A stretch of DNA of 64,000 nucleotides from Colwellia sp. C1TZA3 (GTDB lineage: Bacteria > Pseudomonadota > Gammaproteobacteria > Enterobacterales > Alteromonadaceae): assembly GCF_007954265.1 (NCBI RefSeq), contig NZ_VOLS01000008.1:31798-95797 (forward strand), given 5' to 3'. The translations under genes were made by a program, and so were the position numbers. The notes beneath the pieces are model-generated. The model saw nothing but the letters and a program-made list of their open reading frames with translations. It was not told where the DNA came from and did no database searches. Of the stretch, positions 39,850 to 49,564 are shown one piece after another; positions within the stretch are counted from its first letter, which is position 1, and every line of letters starts with the position of its first letter.

Positions 39850-42324
39850 TTAAAAGTTATGTGCTAAACGATAGCGAAAAAGCTCTTCTTGGGTAGTATC
39901 AAAAATTTGTGCAATACCCGCGACACTCCAAATATTTTGTTCGATTTGTTTGCCGCGATGAATAGCATAAGCACTAATATAACTGAGTTCAGGATGAAGG
40001 TAGCTCATATCAGGTTCGCCAACACGTGAAAGTTTTATCATTAAACAAAAAAATTGACCCTTTTTCAGTGCATGATAAATAAAGCTTTGTTTTAATTCTT
40101 CGCTGTTTAACTCTGAAGACAGTTTTATTGTTACCGCTTCGTCTACTATCTCGACACTGGTGTTAAGCGCAATGTAAAGTACACGGCAACTTGGCTTATC
40201 CATGTGCTGCATTTTTTTTAGCTTGGCAGTCAAGCTTGTCATCATACCTGCGTGAGCCAAAATAGGGTATAAGTTGTAAGATGAGTCACCATCACTTAGT
40301 TGCTGCATTACTGACATTAAGTTGCTACGACAGTCGCCACCGGCAATAACCTCTGATTTATAACGACTACCACTTGTTTGCATAACAAGCGCGGGAATCG
40401 TTGAACTTGCACTGTAAATATTACGCAATGCTCTGGCTAAATCGGGGCTAAAGGTATCATATTCGTCAGAGGTTAATTTATCACTATTTTTATCAATCAA
40501 GGCTTTAAAGAACTTACGGCCAATATGTTGATGCTGCTGAACAAAAATCCGTAAGTTAATAATATTTTTTGCGCTATTTACTCGCACAACTTCATAAGGT
40601 AAGTCAGTTAAATCAAACGCTGAGGTGATTTTTTGTAACTTAGGGAAGCTTAAGTAAACCATGTCACCTTTTACCAACGCAGATGTTTTATCTAAGGCGA
40701 TCTTCAAGCCAGAGGTAGAGAAATCAAGAGAAGCACCAGGAGAGATAACGTCATCAATCTCAACATGAACTGGCGTTTTATAAGTAAAACGTAACTCTTG
40801 TCGCTTATTTCTATAGTTTATACCAATGTTATTAACACTGAACTTTTCACTTAGGCGTTTATGACCAAACTTTTTCAATTTAACGCTATTAATCCCCTGG
40901 TAAGACCATGATTGATATGCCTGCGTATTTTCATTTTGTGTCACATCATTTACCACAACAATATAAGGTGTTTTAGCTAATAATGTCTGAATCTCGTCAG
41001 ATATTGGCGCATTTAAATACGCGTTTTTCTGATTACTGGTATTAGAGAGAGTAAAGTTTGACTGAGCACGACTTGGCACTACATCCAACAAAGCCAGTTG
41101 CGTAATTAAGAAGTTTTCTTTTGACGCTGCAAAAGCCAAAAATTGTCTCATAAACTCAGGGTCATCACCAAGCTGGTGTTCATCGCCAGTATAAAAATAT
41201 GACTTGCCTTGGCTTTGATGAATAAAACTGAACACTAATAGCGACTGTCCAGATAGCGCTAGCTTTTTAAGTTGAGCTATTCGTTCTGGCGTAATTAAAC
41301 AAAATAACATCGAGTTATGTTGCTCATCTTGCCAATACTGATAAAGACCTTGGTTATTATGGCAAGTTAGGGCATATTTTGCGGTAAAAGTAGTCTTGTT
41401 TTTTTCAATAAAAACAGGCAGTTCATTAGATTCAGGTAGCACATATTGTTCAAAGCTACGTGTTTGTAAAGCACTAATAGTATTATCTAAATTAATTTTG
41501 TAGCGACGTTTATTCTCTTGAATAAAGCTAATCATATATTTTTTAAAACTATCAGAAGCAAATTTTTCTTGATGAATTCTTTCTACCCCCACCAGCTGCA
41601 TGTTGTCTAATAGGGTCAAGTTTTTAACTTTGTAAGTAAAGTCGCTCTCAGGCATTAATTGAAACTGGTCTTCCAGGCCACTAAAACGTAAAGTAATTTG
41701 CTGACCAATATCAATAGGTCTTAGGTCGTTCATTTTGAACTTACAGCCACTGACACTTAAGTCTGCAGTGGTACATTTAAATTTACGGTCTTTATCTATA
41801 GTGACTTGAATCGAGATAGCACAATTCATCCGTTCTTCAATGCGATTATAATAAAGACCAAAGTTATAGAATTTTGCCGGATATTGTGATTTTTCAGATA
41901 TTTTAATACTATCTTCAGGTGCTTTAGTACTATCTTCAGTTGCGTCTTTACTGACCTGAGCTTTCTCTTTTTGATAAATAACACGAAAGTTATTTTCCGT
42001 ATTCATTGTTGCTTCGTAGACACCAAGACTGTAGCTGCCATAATGCCTAAGCGCTTCTGTAAAAACCAAACTCGCGACATCGTCTAGAAAATGTATCCTG
42101 TCTTGGTGTTCAAAAACCTTACATTCACCGTCGACGTGACCGCGTAAGTCAATCAAACGAGTACAAGGTGCAGCAAGACGTTTTAATTCCATTTTTAAAA
42201 GAAAACGTTCACTCTGTGGAAAGTTTTTTGAGACAGCATAGAATCTAGTTTCAAAGTCACTATTTAAGACTTGACCACTAAATTCATCAATAATTTTTTT
42301 ATATTTTGAAAGATGTTTATTCAT
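39850..42324 (-). CDS. large protein with two PilZ domains
   Basis: An 824-aa protein without signal peptide or membrane helices. Two PilZ c-di-GMP-binding domains are visible: the first with RIEER and DLSVSG (about residues 165-215), the second with RQELR and DFSTSG (about 510-550). Both keep the RxxxR and D/NxSxxG ligands. The rest is not assignable. In related bacteria a similar gene stands beside radA, but the two are divergent here and their roles are not known to be linked. Confidence 0.85.
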   Translation of the reverse strand: MNKHLSKYKKIIDEFSGQVLNSDFETRFYAVSKNFPQSERFLLKMELKRLAAPCTRLIDLRGHVDGECKVFEHQDRIHFLDDVASLVFTEALRHYGSYSLGVYEATMNTENNFRVIYQKEKAQVSKDATEDSTKAPEDSIKISEKSQYPAKFYNFGLYYNRIEERMNCAISIQVTIDKDRKFKCTTADLSVSGCKFKMNDLRPIDIGQQITLRFSGLEDQFQLMPESDFTYKVKNLTLLDNMQLVGVERIHQEKFASDSFKKYMISFIQENKRRYKINLDNTISALQTRSFEQYVLPESNELPVFIEKNKTTFTAKYALTCHNNQGLYQYWQDEQHNSMLFCLITPERIAQLKKLALSGQSLLVFSFIHQSQGKSYFYTGDEHQLGDDPEFMRQFLAFAASKENFLITQLALLDVVPSRAQSNFTLSNTSNQKNAYLNAPISDEIQTLLAKTPYIVVVNDVTQNENTQAYQSWSYQGINSVKLKKFGHKRLSEKFSVNNIGINYRNKRQELRFTYKTPVHVEIDDVISPGASLDFSTSGLKIALDKTSALVKGDMVYLSFPKLQKITSAFDLTDLPYEVVRVNSAKNIINLRIFVQQHQHIGRKFFKALIDKNSDKLTSDEYDTFSPDLARALRNIYSASSTIPALVMQTSGSRYKSEVIAGGDCRSNLMSVMQQLSDGDSSYNLYPILAHAGMMTSLTAKLKKMQHMDKPSCRVLYIALNTSVEIVDEAVTIKLSSELNSEELKQSFIYHALKKGQFFCLMIKLSRVGEPDMSYLHPELSYISAYAIHRGKQIEQNIWSVAGIAQIFDTTQEELFRYRLAHNF

Positions 42325-42718
42325 TTACGCTTCAATATCTTTACAATAAAGTCAACTATGCATCGTATATTCATTTAGTATCCGTACCATGTTATAAAAT
42401 CAATACCACAACATACTATTCAACGTTGAATAGTAAACAATTACTCTTTAACTGTTTTAAAGCAATAACCATACCTGTTAACTTGCTATAAAAGCAGTAA
42501 ATAACTTGCTATAAAAACAGTAAAACTAAAAAACTTTACTTACCATAAACTAAATAATGACATTAGTTCAACTAAAACCCTGAATATAAAGAATAATAAC
42601 AAAATAATAATTTCCCTGACAAACAGCATTTAAGTATTTCACCCTGTTGTTTTGTCATAATTTTGACTCATTGCATAGCAATAGGTTAAAAACCTACATT
42701 TAGACAATAGGCAGCCAA
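42325..42718. other. divergent intergenic region, PilZ gene / radA
   Basis: A 394-bp gene-free region. The only structure I see is a 23-bp tandem duplication (42480-42502 and 42503-42525, unit AACTTGCTATAAAAGCAGTA...). Promoters for both flanking genes must lie here. Confidence 0.5.
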
Positions 42719-44107
42719 ATGGCAAAGTTAGCAAAATTAGAATTCGTTTGTACAGATTGCGGCATGAACTACCCTCGTTGGCAGGGACAATGCCGATGTG
42801 GGGCATGGAATACCTTAGCTGAGATGAAAATCTCAACTAGCCAAAGTAAAAGCGCAACAAAAAGTCGTATCTCAACCGGCGGTTATGCCGGTGGTACTGG
42901 CGGTGGCTCTAAAAAAATTAATGAAATAGCCTCTACTGAGGCTGAAAAGCAATTAACCGGCATTGGTGAGCTTGACCGAGTATTATCTGGTGGCGTAACT
43001 ACCGGGTCAGTTAATATCATATCAGGTGACCCCGGTGCAGGAAAAACCACCTTACTGTCGGATTTAGTTGCCCGTATGTCACAATTAATGCCGTCGCTTT
43101 ATTGTACTGCTGAAGAGTCGCTTTCACAGTTCAAAAATAGGGTTCAGCGTTTAAAACTTGATTATAACCCTGACAAATTGTACTTGTTGTCAGAAACGAG
43201 TGTTGAAGCCATTATTGAAGAGCTAGAGCAAAAAAAAATAAAATTTGCCGTTATTGACTCCATTCAAGCCGTAGTCACCGACAATGCCAATGGTAGCCCG
43301 GGCTCACCATCACAAGTAAAAGGTGCCGCTCAGTTATTAACGCAATACTGTAAACAAAATAATGTCACTATGTTTTTGATTGCACATGTCAATAAAAACA
43401 ATGAAATTGCTGGACCTCAAACCTTAGTCCATATTGTTGACGCACTATTACATATCGATACTAATGATGGCCAAATACGCACCTTAAGAGCGAATAAAAA
43501 TCGCTTTGGTGACATTGATACCGTTGGCATTTTTAAAATGTGTGAACGCGGTATGCTCAGTGTTGATAATCCTAGTGAAATATTTTTATCGGGCTCGAGC
43601 ACAGAGTCTCCTGGCTCAGCGATTACCTGTATCCGAAAAGGTAATCGAAACTTATTATTAGAAATTCAGTGCCTCACCACAGAAACCGAAGCCGAGTTTC
43701 CACAGCGAGTATGTGTTGGCCTCAATATGAACCGTATTAAAATGTTAACCGGTATTTTACGTAAACATACCAAAACCAAAATTTATCATGATACTTTTTT
43801 CAATATTATTGGCGGTCTAAAAATAGATGAATCAGAAACCTGTATTGATCTTGCTCTTGTTACGGCACTATTAAGCAGCTTAAACGAATTTGTGATCCCA
43901 AGAACCACTTGCATCATGGGTGAATTGAGCTTAAATGGCGATGTGCGTCCGATTGACAGCGGTGTGCCACGGGTAAAAGAAGCGGCCCAACATGGCTTTA
44001 CTGAAATATTTATTCCGTTTAGAAATTATCATAAATCGATGGAAGGCTTAGGCGCTAAAATATCACCAGTAAAGACTATTCATGAGTTAATTGAGCTGAT
44101 TAAGTAA
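42719..44107 (+). CDS. radA: DNA repair protein RadA (Sms)
   Basis: A 462-aa branch-migration ATPase of the DnaB/RecA fold. A zinc finger (CTDCG...CRCGAW) is at the N-terminus. Walker A is GDPGAGKTT, the RadA-specific KNRFG is at about residue 258, and a Lon-like C-terminal domain ends the protein. Length matches E. coli RadA (460 aa). Confidence 0.97.
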   Translation: MAKLAKLEFVCTDCGMNYPRWQGQCRCGAWNTLAEMKISTSQSKSATKSRISTGGYAGGTGGGSKKINEIASTEAEKQLTGIGELDRVLSGGVTTGSVNIISGDPGAGKTTLLSDLVARMSQLMPSLYCTAEESLSQFKNRVQRLKLDYNPDKLYLLSETSVEAIIEELEQKKIKFAVIDSIQAVVTDNANGSPGSPSQVKGAAQLLTQYCKQNNVTMFLIAHVNKNNEIAGPQTLVHIVDALLHIDTNDGQIRTLRANKNRFGDIDTVGIFKMCERGMLSVDNPSEIFLSGSSTESPGSAITCIRKGNRNLLLEIQCLTTETEAEFPQRVCVGLNMNRIKMLTGILRKHTKTKIYHDTFFNIIGGLKIDESETCIDLALVTALLSSLNEFVIPRTTCIMGELSLNGDVRPIDSGVPRVKEAAQHGFTEIFIPFRNYHKSMEGLGAKISPVKTIHELIELIK

Positions 44108-44137
44108 CGCGATGTCAATAAACATCACTAGTGAGAT

Positions 44138-44168
44138 TAAGTATTTAATGTTCAATATTAAATACTTA
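44138..44168 (+). terminator. AT-rich perfect stem-loop after radA
   Basis: TAAGTATTTAAT at 44138-44149 and its exact complement at 44157-44168 form a 12-bp stem with a 7-nt loop, 31 bp after the radA stop. No T-run follows and the stem is weak. Confidence 0.35.
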
Positions 44169-44187
44169 ACAAGGTTAGCTCAATTTA

Positions 44188-44344
44188 TACCAATCCCATT
44201 AAGTTATTGCTCACTTGTACTAGTTAAAATAGCTCAAGGCTGTGTTGCTCTCACTCCCAATAGCCAGCTATTGCTCAATCGAGCGCCTTACCTTGAGTTA
44301 TTTTGCCTGCGCACAACAAGATCACAAATTTAATGGAGATGGTA
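44188..44344 (+). mobile_element. MITE family B, copy 5
   Basis: A 157-bp family B element flanked by TTA at 44185-44187 and 44345-44347. The right TTA is shared with the family A copy that follows. The right end is slightly eroded (TTAATGGAGATGGTA). Confidence 0.86.
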
Positions 44345-44347
44345 TTA

Positions 44348-44507
44348 TACCAATTTGATTAATTAAGTGATCTACTTTTTCATGAGGAAAAATGAAGAAA
44401 TACAAGGCATAAAATTTAGTCAGTAGTTATTCTACTTATAAATTTTATAACGCTGTAGTTATTCATTTTAACCATTAAAAATGAGCAGGTAATTAATCAA
44501 CTTGGTA
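44348..44507 (+). mobile_element. MITE family A, copy 5
   Basis: A 160-bp family A element with TTA at 44345-44347 and 44508-44510. It abuts the family B element at its left. Confidence 0.87.
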
Positions 44508-44627
44508 TTACACTGATGCCATAGAATGGTGTGAATTCTTCTCAAAGTTAGCTTATTTAACAATCATTTTATTAGATAAGTTGATATTCACATCAGTTGT
44601 TACCTTGTCACTTCTTTTTATTAAAGG

Positions 44628-44813
44628 CTGACAAAGTTTGATGGAGTATTCAGACAAATTACAGAGCTGAATAGCCCTTTGCTAGGGATAAATTTTGTTC
44701 TTGCCACAGCATTCACTAAAAGTATTGCTAAATGTCTTTGGTTGTATGAATATCAGCTAATATTGCTAGCTGATGAATTATTTAATCAGATTTCTGAACA
44801 GGATAGTAAATAG
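44628..44813 (+). pseudogene. possible remnant of a small gene
   Basis: About 61 codons stay open to a TAG (segments such as LLGINFVLATAFTKSIAK and LILLADELFNQISEQDSK) and read like protein. No ATG, GTG or TTG start is present near the 5' end, and an in-frame stop lies just upstream. I do not recognise it. The MITE pair lies 120 bp upstream. Confidence 0.25.
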
Positions 44814-44927
44814 CTAACATCAGCTATTATCCTGCTTTACAATGATTGGTTAAATGCGTTATATCTATAGGCTAGTGATGGTAAAATGTACTGTGTGTAA
44901 ATTAAATTATTAGGTAACTGAAATAAA

Positions 44928-45215
44928 ATGATAAAAGTACTTATTGAGCGTGTACTCGCTGACGATATGGAAACAATATATGATGCTGAAATTCGCAAAA
45001 GCTTAACAGCAATAATGACAGCAAAAGGTTATATTTCTGGCGCATCGTACAGCAACGTTAATAACCCCAATATTAGAACCATTATCACCAACTGGGATAA
45101 TGTTGGTTGCTGGAACCGTTGGCATAAGTCAAATATACGTCGTGAAGTTAATAAGACGATTATTTTAATGCTGATACAAGACGAAAAAATTAAAGTATTA
45201 ATGTCTCAGTCATAA
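44928..45215 (+). CDS. ABM-fold (antibiotic biosynthesis monooxygenase-like) protein
   Basis: A 95-aa protein starting MIKVLIERVLADDMETIYD with the GYISGASYSNVNNPN and NWDNVGCWNRWHKS motifs typical of ferredoxin-fold ABM domains. Such proteins range from heme-degrading enzymes to small monooxygenases, and nothing here tells which. It is monocistronic. Confidence 0.7.
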   Translation: MIKVLIERVLADDMETIYDAEIRKSLTAIMTAKGYISGASYSNVNNPNIRTIITNWDNVGCWNRWHKSNIRREVNKTIILMLIQDEKIKVLMSQS

Positions 45216-45662
45216 TTTTCTTTATTAACATCTGAGCAGTGCTCAAAGTTACCCTTAGAAGCATTAAACCTAATGCCTCATTTAGTGATTAGAAAACTCT
45301 AGTATTAAACCGAGAGTTAATCTCTGCAATGTACATAAAAGAGCGTTAATTCTTCAGTTTCAACAACTTCTCAGTGAAGCTCAACTTGAGAACTTAAAAT
45401 TCAATTTAACTCAAGGTTACTTTCATTATTATATAGCTAAAATGTAGGACATAATGACCTGCATTTTAGCTCTTTATCGAGTACAAAAATAAAAAATTAA
45501 AAAATCACTACAGTATATTTTGCTGTAGAAATCATCTATGCCAAACTATCTATGCCACCCATAAACTATCTATGCCACCCATCATTAAAACCCAATAACT
45601 TACCCCACAAACACCTGATAAATCATTGGATTTTAAAATAATTAAACCTATAACACTAGTGA
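45216..45662. other. gene-free stretch with a 20-bp tandem duplication
   Basis: AT-rich DNA. It holds two exact 20-bp copies (45543-45562, 45563-45582; unit AAACTATCTATGCCACCCAT) and a small hairpin CTACAG...CTGTAG near 45508-45528 preceded by an A-run, similar in sequence to the terminator at 55822. No gene is seen. Confidence 0.5.
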
Positions 45663-45665
45663 TAA

Positions 45666-45822
45666 TACCAGTTCCATTAAGTTTGTGATCTTGTTGTGCG
45701 CAGGAAAAATAACTCAAGGTAAGGCGCTCGATTGAGCAATAGCTGGCTATTGGGAGTGAGAGCAACACAGCCTTGAGCTATTTTAACTAGTACAAGTGAG
45801 CAATAACTTAATGGGATTGGTA
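45666..45822 (-). mobile_element. MITE family B, copy 6 (inverted)
   Basis: A 157-bp family B element in the opposite orientation to the others, flanked by TAA at 45663-45665 and 45823-45825. Confidence 0.87.
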
Positions 45823-45971
45823 TAACATAGCTTAATGACTGATTAACAAAAGATGTTATACGCAGGAAAAACGACCAAACATATTGATTTTATTAACTAA
45901 AAATTGACAAGCGAATGCAACGAAAATTCAGGTGTAGTTAATAACTTTAATGCGCAGCTCTGATCAACACT

Positions 45972-46010
45972 GTAAAAAGGAAAGCACTAGCATTTAATAC
46001 TGTGCTTTCC
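45972..46010 (-). terminator. intrinsic terminator of the Mrp-type operon
   Basis: GGAAAGCAC and GTGCTTTCC form a perfect 9-bp stem; on the minus strand TTTTTAC follows. It lies about 50 bp after the last gene of the operon. Confidence 0.7.
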
Positions 46011-46056
46011 CATTATAGCGTTTTAGATAAATCTCATGTAAAGCATAAACCAAACA

Positions 46057-47757
46057 TTATTTAATAAAGCTAAGGAATAAATAGACCGCTAACACCACAG
46101 CGACCCACATCGCCATGCTGCCTAAAGGGTTACTTTTTGAAAGCAAACCACTTACTCGATTATTTTTTTCCGCAAAATAATTAGAAGAAAAATTTAGTTT
46201 TGCCTTTATTTTATCTCGCACTATACCGTCTGTTTTCCAAATAGTATTGAACATACTTTGCAATACCCTTGGCATCGCGCGGCGGTATACCCAGTCAAAA
46301 TCTAGATTTGTTGAGCGAAGCTCTGGTGGATATTTCCCTCTTAGGTTGAGCCAGACAAAGGCTAACGCTGAGAAGAACAATAATTGTGTTTGAGCTAAAA
46401 CGTGGGTTGCATCATATGGATTGTACCCTGTGTCATAAGGCAATAAAGAGTACAGTGCTGATGGATAAATACCAATGGCCATACAAAGCCCTGCCGCGAT
46501 AGCCATTGCAAATAACATATTTTTAGGTGGATCGCTTACACGAATACCTGAATCATGAGCGAAAAATGCAAAATAAGGAATTTTTATACCGGCATGATGA
46601 AAGACACCTGCAGAGGCAAATAATAACATTAGCCAAATCCAGTCATAACCTTCTTCAAGCGCTGCCGACATCACCATTGATTTACTCACAAAACCACTAA
46701 AAAGAGGGAATGCTGAAATAGAGGCCGCGCCAATGATACATAATATGGTGGTTTTGGGCATTGTTTTATATAGACCGCCCAGATCAGAGCCGTTGATCTT
46801 GCCCGTCATGTGCAATACAGCGCCCATCGACATAAATAACAAGCCCTTAAAAATCACATCATTAAAAGCGTGTGATACAGCTCCGTTAAGCGCCAATGTT
46901 GTTCCTATCCCTATGCCAACTACCATAAAACCGACTTGGTTGATCAGGCTATAAGCCAGTACTCGGCGTAAATCATTTTCAATGACAGCAAAGAAGATAG
47001 GGAAACAGGTCATAGCCGCGCCAATATAAACCAGCAGCTCGGTACCTGGATATGCTCTAGCTAACGCATAAACCGCTACTTTGGTAGTGAAAGCGCTTAA
47101 AAAAACAGTACCGGTAACCGTCGCTTCTGGGTAGGCGTCGGTCAGCCAGTTATGGGCGATAGGAAACGCACACTTAATACCAAAAGCAATAAAAATCAGC
47201 CAACCCGCAATGCTATCAAGACCTATATAGCCAAATGCTAATGTGCCATTTTCAGCCGCGTAAAAAAGTGCGCCTGCTAACAGAATAACACCTGAAAGAA
47301 CTTGAACAATAAGATAGCGCATACCGGCAACATAGGATCGTTGAGTACGCCTAGCCCAAATAAGAAATACTGAGGTAAACGCTAGCAGTTCCCAGAAAAC
47401 AAACAAGGTCAATAAATCACCGGCAAACACCGCGCCTAAACCACTACCCGCGTATAACATGGCTGACACTTGTTGCACTGTGTCTTTAACATGTAACGAG
47501 TAAATGATGGCAATAAATGCGGCAATGTGAAAGACATAACCAAACATCAGGCTCAATTTATCAACACGATAAGGGCTAAGCTGATAATCAAGAAAAGCAA
47601 ATTGTAAATGAATACCTTCAGGCACCATCCATAGGTGCAACGCACTGATGATCGGCACTGCTATCATCAAAGCATTACGTAAAACCCCACGGGTAAAGGC
47701 AGCAATTAAAGCGCCAATAAAAAAAGGCACAAAGGCAGGAATTTCAATCATCCACAT
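46057..47757 (-). CDS. Mrp-type antiporter subunit, NuoL/M-like (third copy)
   Basis: A 566-aa protein with about 14-15 membrane helices, homologous to MrpD/NuoM. The channel Glu (LFVFWELLAF) and Lys (GIKCAFPIAHNWLTDAYPEA) are kept, so it could carry protons. The C-terminal 100 residues form a longer tail ending in one last helix. It is the last gene of the operon and overlaps the 111-aa protein gene by 14 nt. It is not full MrpA, since the MrpA C-terminal domain is encoded separately upstream. Confidence 0.85.
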   Translation of the reverse strand: MWMIEIPAFVPFFIGALIAAFTRGVLRNALMIAVPIISALHLWMVPEGIHLQFAFLDYQLSPYRVDKLSLMFGYVFHIAAFIAIIYSLHVKDTVQQVSAMLYAGSGLGAVFAGDLLTLFVFWELLAFTSVFLIWARRTQRSYVAGMRYLIVQVLSGVILLAGALFYAAENGTLAFGYIGLDSIAGWLIFIAFGIKCAFPIAHNWLTDAYPEATVTGTVFLSAFTTKVAVYALARAYPGTELLVYIGAAMTCFPIFFAVIENDLRRVLAYSLINQVGFMVVGIGIGTTLALNGAVSHAFNDVIFKGLLFMSMGAVLHMTGKINGSDLGGLYKTMPKTTILCIIGAASISAFPLFSGFVSKSMVMSAALEEGYDWIWLMLLFASAGVFHHAGIKIPYFAFFAHDSGIRVSDPPKNMLFAMAIAAGLCMAIGIYPSALYSLLPYDTGYNPYDATHVLAQTQLLFFSALAFVWLNLRGKYPPELRSTNLDFDWVYRRAMPRVLQSMFNTIWKTDGIVRDKIKAKLNFSSNYFAEKNNRVSGLLSKSNPLGSMAMWVAVVLAVYLFLSFIK

Positions 47758-48079
47758 GATGATCTCCTGTTTCTGATGTTAGCTTGTTGGCTAACTTTTC
47801 GTTGTTGGTATTAGCTGAATTATTCATCTCTGTATTTTCATAGTAATCTTCGTCACGCATAAGAAAAGTTCGCATCCAGGTGGCAACCACGACTAGGATC
47901 ACACAACCTACAAAACCATAAAGAGGATAGAAACCCCAGAGATTCTCCCAACTGTGCATAACATGGCGGTGGATAACAAAGTCCAAAATAAGTAATAGCG
48001 CACAACAACCATAAAGGATGTGTAAAACACGTTTTACATTTTTAGGATCATCAAATAAGTACTTTTTCTCATTTTTCAT
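47744..48079 (-). CDS. small two-helix membrane protein in the Mrp-type operon
   Basis: A 111-aa protein with two membrane helices (about residues 18-37 and 51-71) and a hydrophilic, Asn- and Glu-rich tail. It lies between the second and third NuoL/M/N-like genes, 3 bp after one and overlapping the next, so it is probably a subunit or assembly factor. I do not recognise the family. Confidence 0.75.
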   Translation of the reverse strand: MKNEKKYLFDDPKNVKRVLHILYGCCALLLILDFVIHRHVMHSWENLWGFYPLYGFVGCVILVVVATWMRTFLMRDEDYYENTEMNNSANTNNEKLANKLTSETGDHHVDD

Positions 48080-48082
48080 GAA

Positions 48083-49564
48083 CTATTCCCTGCCGGCTAA
48101 AATTGCCGAGGCTAAATCAAATAAAGGTTGTGGATAGACAAACAGGATCAAGCAGCCCAAAGTAGTAATACCAATGGCGAGTAAAGAAGGCCATGGGGCT
48201 TCTTTAATTTGAGTTTGTGCTAGCGGCTCTTTGCCTAAAGTATTAGAGAAAAAAGCATGATAGGGAATAGGCAATAAATAAGCGATATTAAGCAAAGAAC
48301 TGAGCATCAGCACCACCATTAATGTCCATTGCTGAGCTTCCATTGTGCCCATGACTAAAAACCACTTACTCCAAGTGCCACCTGTGGGTGGCACGCCAAT
48401 AATACTGAGACTGGCAATAAAAAATGCGATCATGGTCAGCGGCATTTGTTTTCCTAGTCCACGCATTTCACTGATTTTCGACTTATGGGCAGTAACCAAA
48501 ATAGCTCCGGCACAGAAAAACAAGGTAATTTTACCAAACGCATGGGTAGCAATATGCATAGAACTGCCAAGCACACCTGAGGAGTTCGCTAATAGCGCCC
48601 CCATAGTGATATAACCCAATTGACTGATGGTTGAATAGGCCAGTCTTGCTTTTAAGTTATCTTGTCGCATCGCCACGATAGAGGCTAGTAACACCGAAGC
48701 GCCTGCCAAATAAAGTAAGAATTGCGTCGTCGGTAATACCGCTAATAAATCTAAGCCAAAAATAAACACACAAACTTTTAAAATAGTAAAAACACCCGCT
48801 TTAACTACAGCCACAGCGTGTAACAGTGCACTTACCGGTGTTGGTGCAACCATCGCCGCGGGTAGCCAGCGATGAAAAGGCATAATAGCCGCTTTACCAA
48901 TGCCAAAAATAAACAGTACTAGCAGTGCGCCTGCCACTGTTTTGTCGACATTAGTATCAAAGATGCCACCTTGTTTGAAATCTAAGGTGCCAGCGACAAA
49001 CCAAGTACCCACGATGGCCAATAGGAAAAAGGCAATAGAAGTACTTAATAAAATACCTAAATATACCCTACCGCCCTGTTTGGCTTTTTCGGTACCTGAA
49101 TGGGTCACTAACGGATAGGTAGAAAGTGTCAGCACTTCGTAAAAAATAAATAAGGTGAACAAGTTATCTGAAAAAGCGATACCCATTACCGCACCAATAG
49201 CTAAGGCAAAACAAGTATAGAAACGGGTTTGATTTTCTTCCTCGTGACTGCGCATGTAGCCAATGGCGTAAAAGGTAGTGATCAACCAAAGGAAACTGGC
49301 GATTAACGCGAACAACATACCCAGTGGTTCAATGGAAAAACTAATGGCTAAATCAGGAATTATTTCCCACCAAAAGACATTGACCGTCTCTCCTAAGAGG
49401 ATATTCTGATATAAATTGATGACGATATACAGCAATATGATACTTGCTGTAATGGTTATCGACTCTCGAATGTTTGGGTATTTACCGGCTGCAATAATAC
49501 CGAACGTGGTCAGTAAAGGGATCACAATAGCGAGTTGCAGCATCACTTCCAAAGAGAAATTCAT
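48083..49564 (-). CDS. Mrp-type antiporter subunit, NuoN/MrpD-like (second copy)
   Basis: A 493-aa protein with about 14 helices. The channel Glu (LFIFYEVLTLSTYPL) and the Lys of GIGKAAIMPFHRWLPAAMVAP are kept, as is HAVAVVKAGVF. It overlaps the upstream mrpD gene by 4 nt. Confidence 0.87.
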   Translation of the reverse strand: MNFSLEVMLQLAIVIPLLTTFGIIAAGKYPNIRESITITASIILLYIVINLYQNILLGETVNVFWWEIIPDLAISFSIEPLGMLFALIASFLWLITTFYAIGYMRSHEEENQTRFYTCFALAIGAVMGIAFSDNLFTLFIFYEVLTLSTYPLVTHSGTEKAKQGGRVYLGILLSTSIAFFLLAIVGTWFVAGTLDFKQGGIFDTNVDKTVAGALLVLFIFGIGKAAIMPFHRWLPAAMVAPTPVSALLHAVAVVKAGVFTILKVCVFIFGLDLLAVLPTTQFLLYLAGASVLLASIVAMRQDNLKARLAYSTISQLGYITMGALLANSSGVLGSSMHIATHAFGKITLFFCAGAILVTAHKSKISEMRGLGKQMPLTMIAFFIASLSIIGVPPTGGTWSKWFLVMGTMEAQQWTLMVVLMLSSLLNIAYLLPIPYHAFFSNTLGKEPLAQTQIKEAPWPSLLAIGITTLGCLILFVYPQPLFDLASAILAGRE

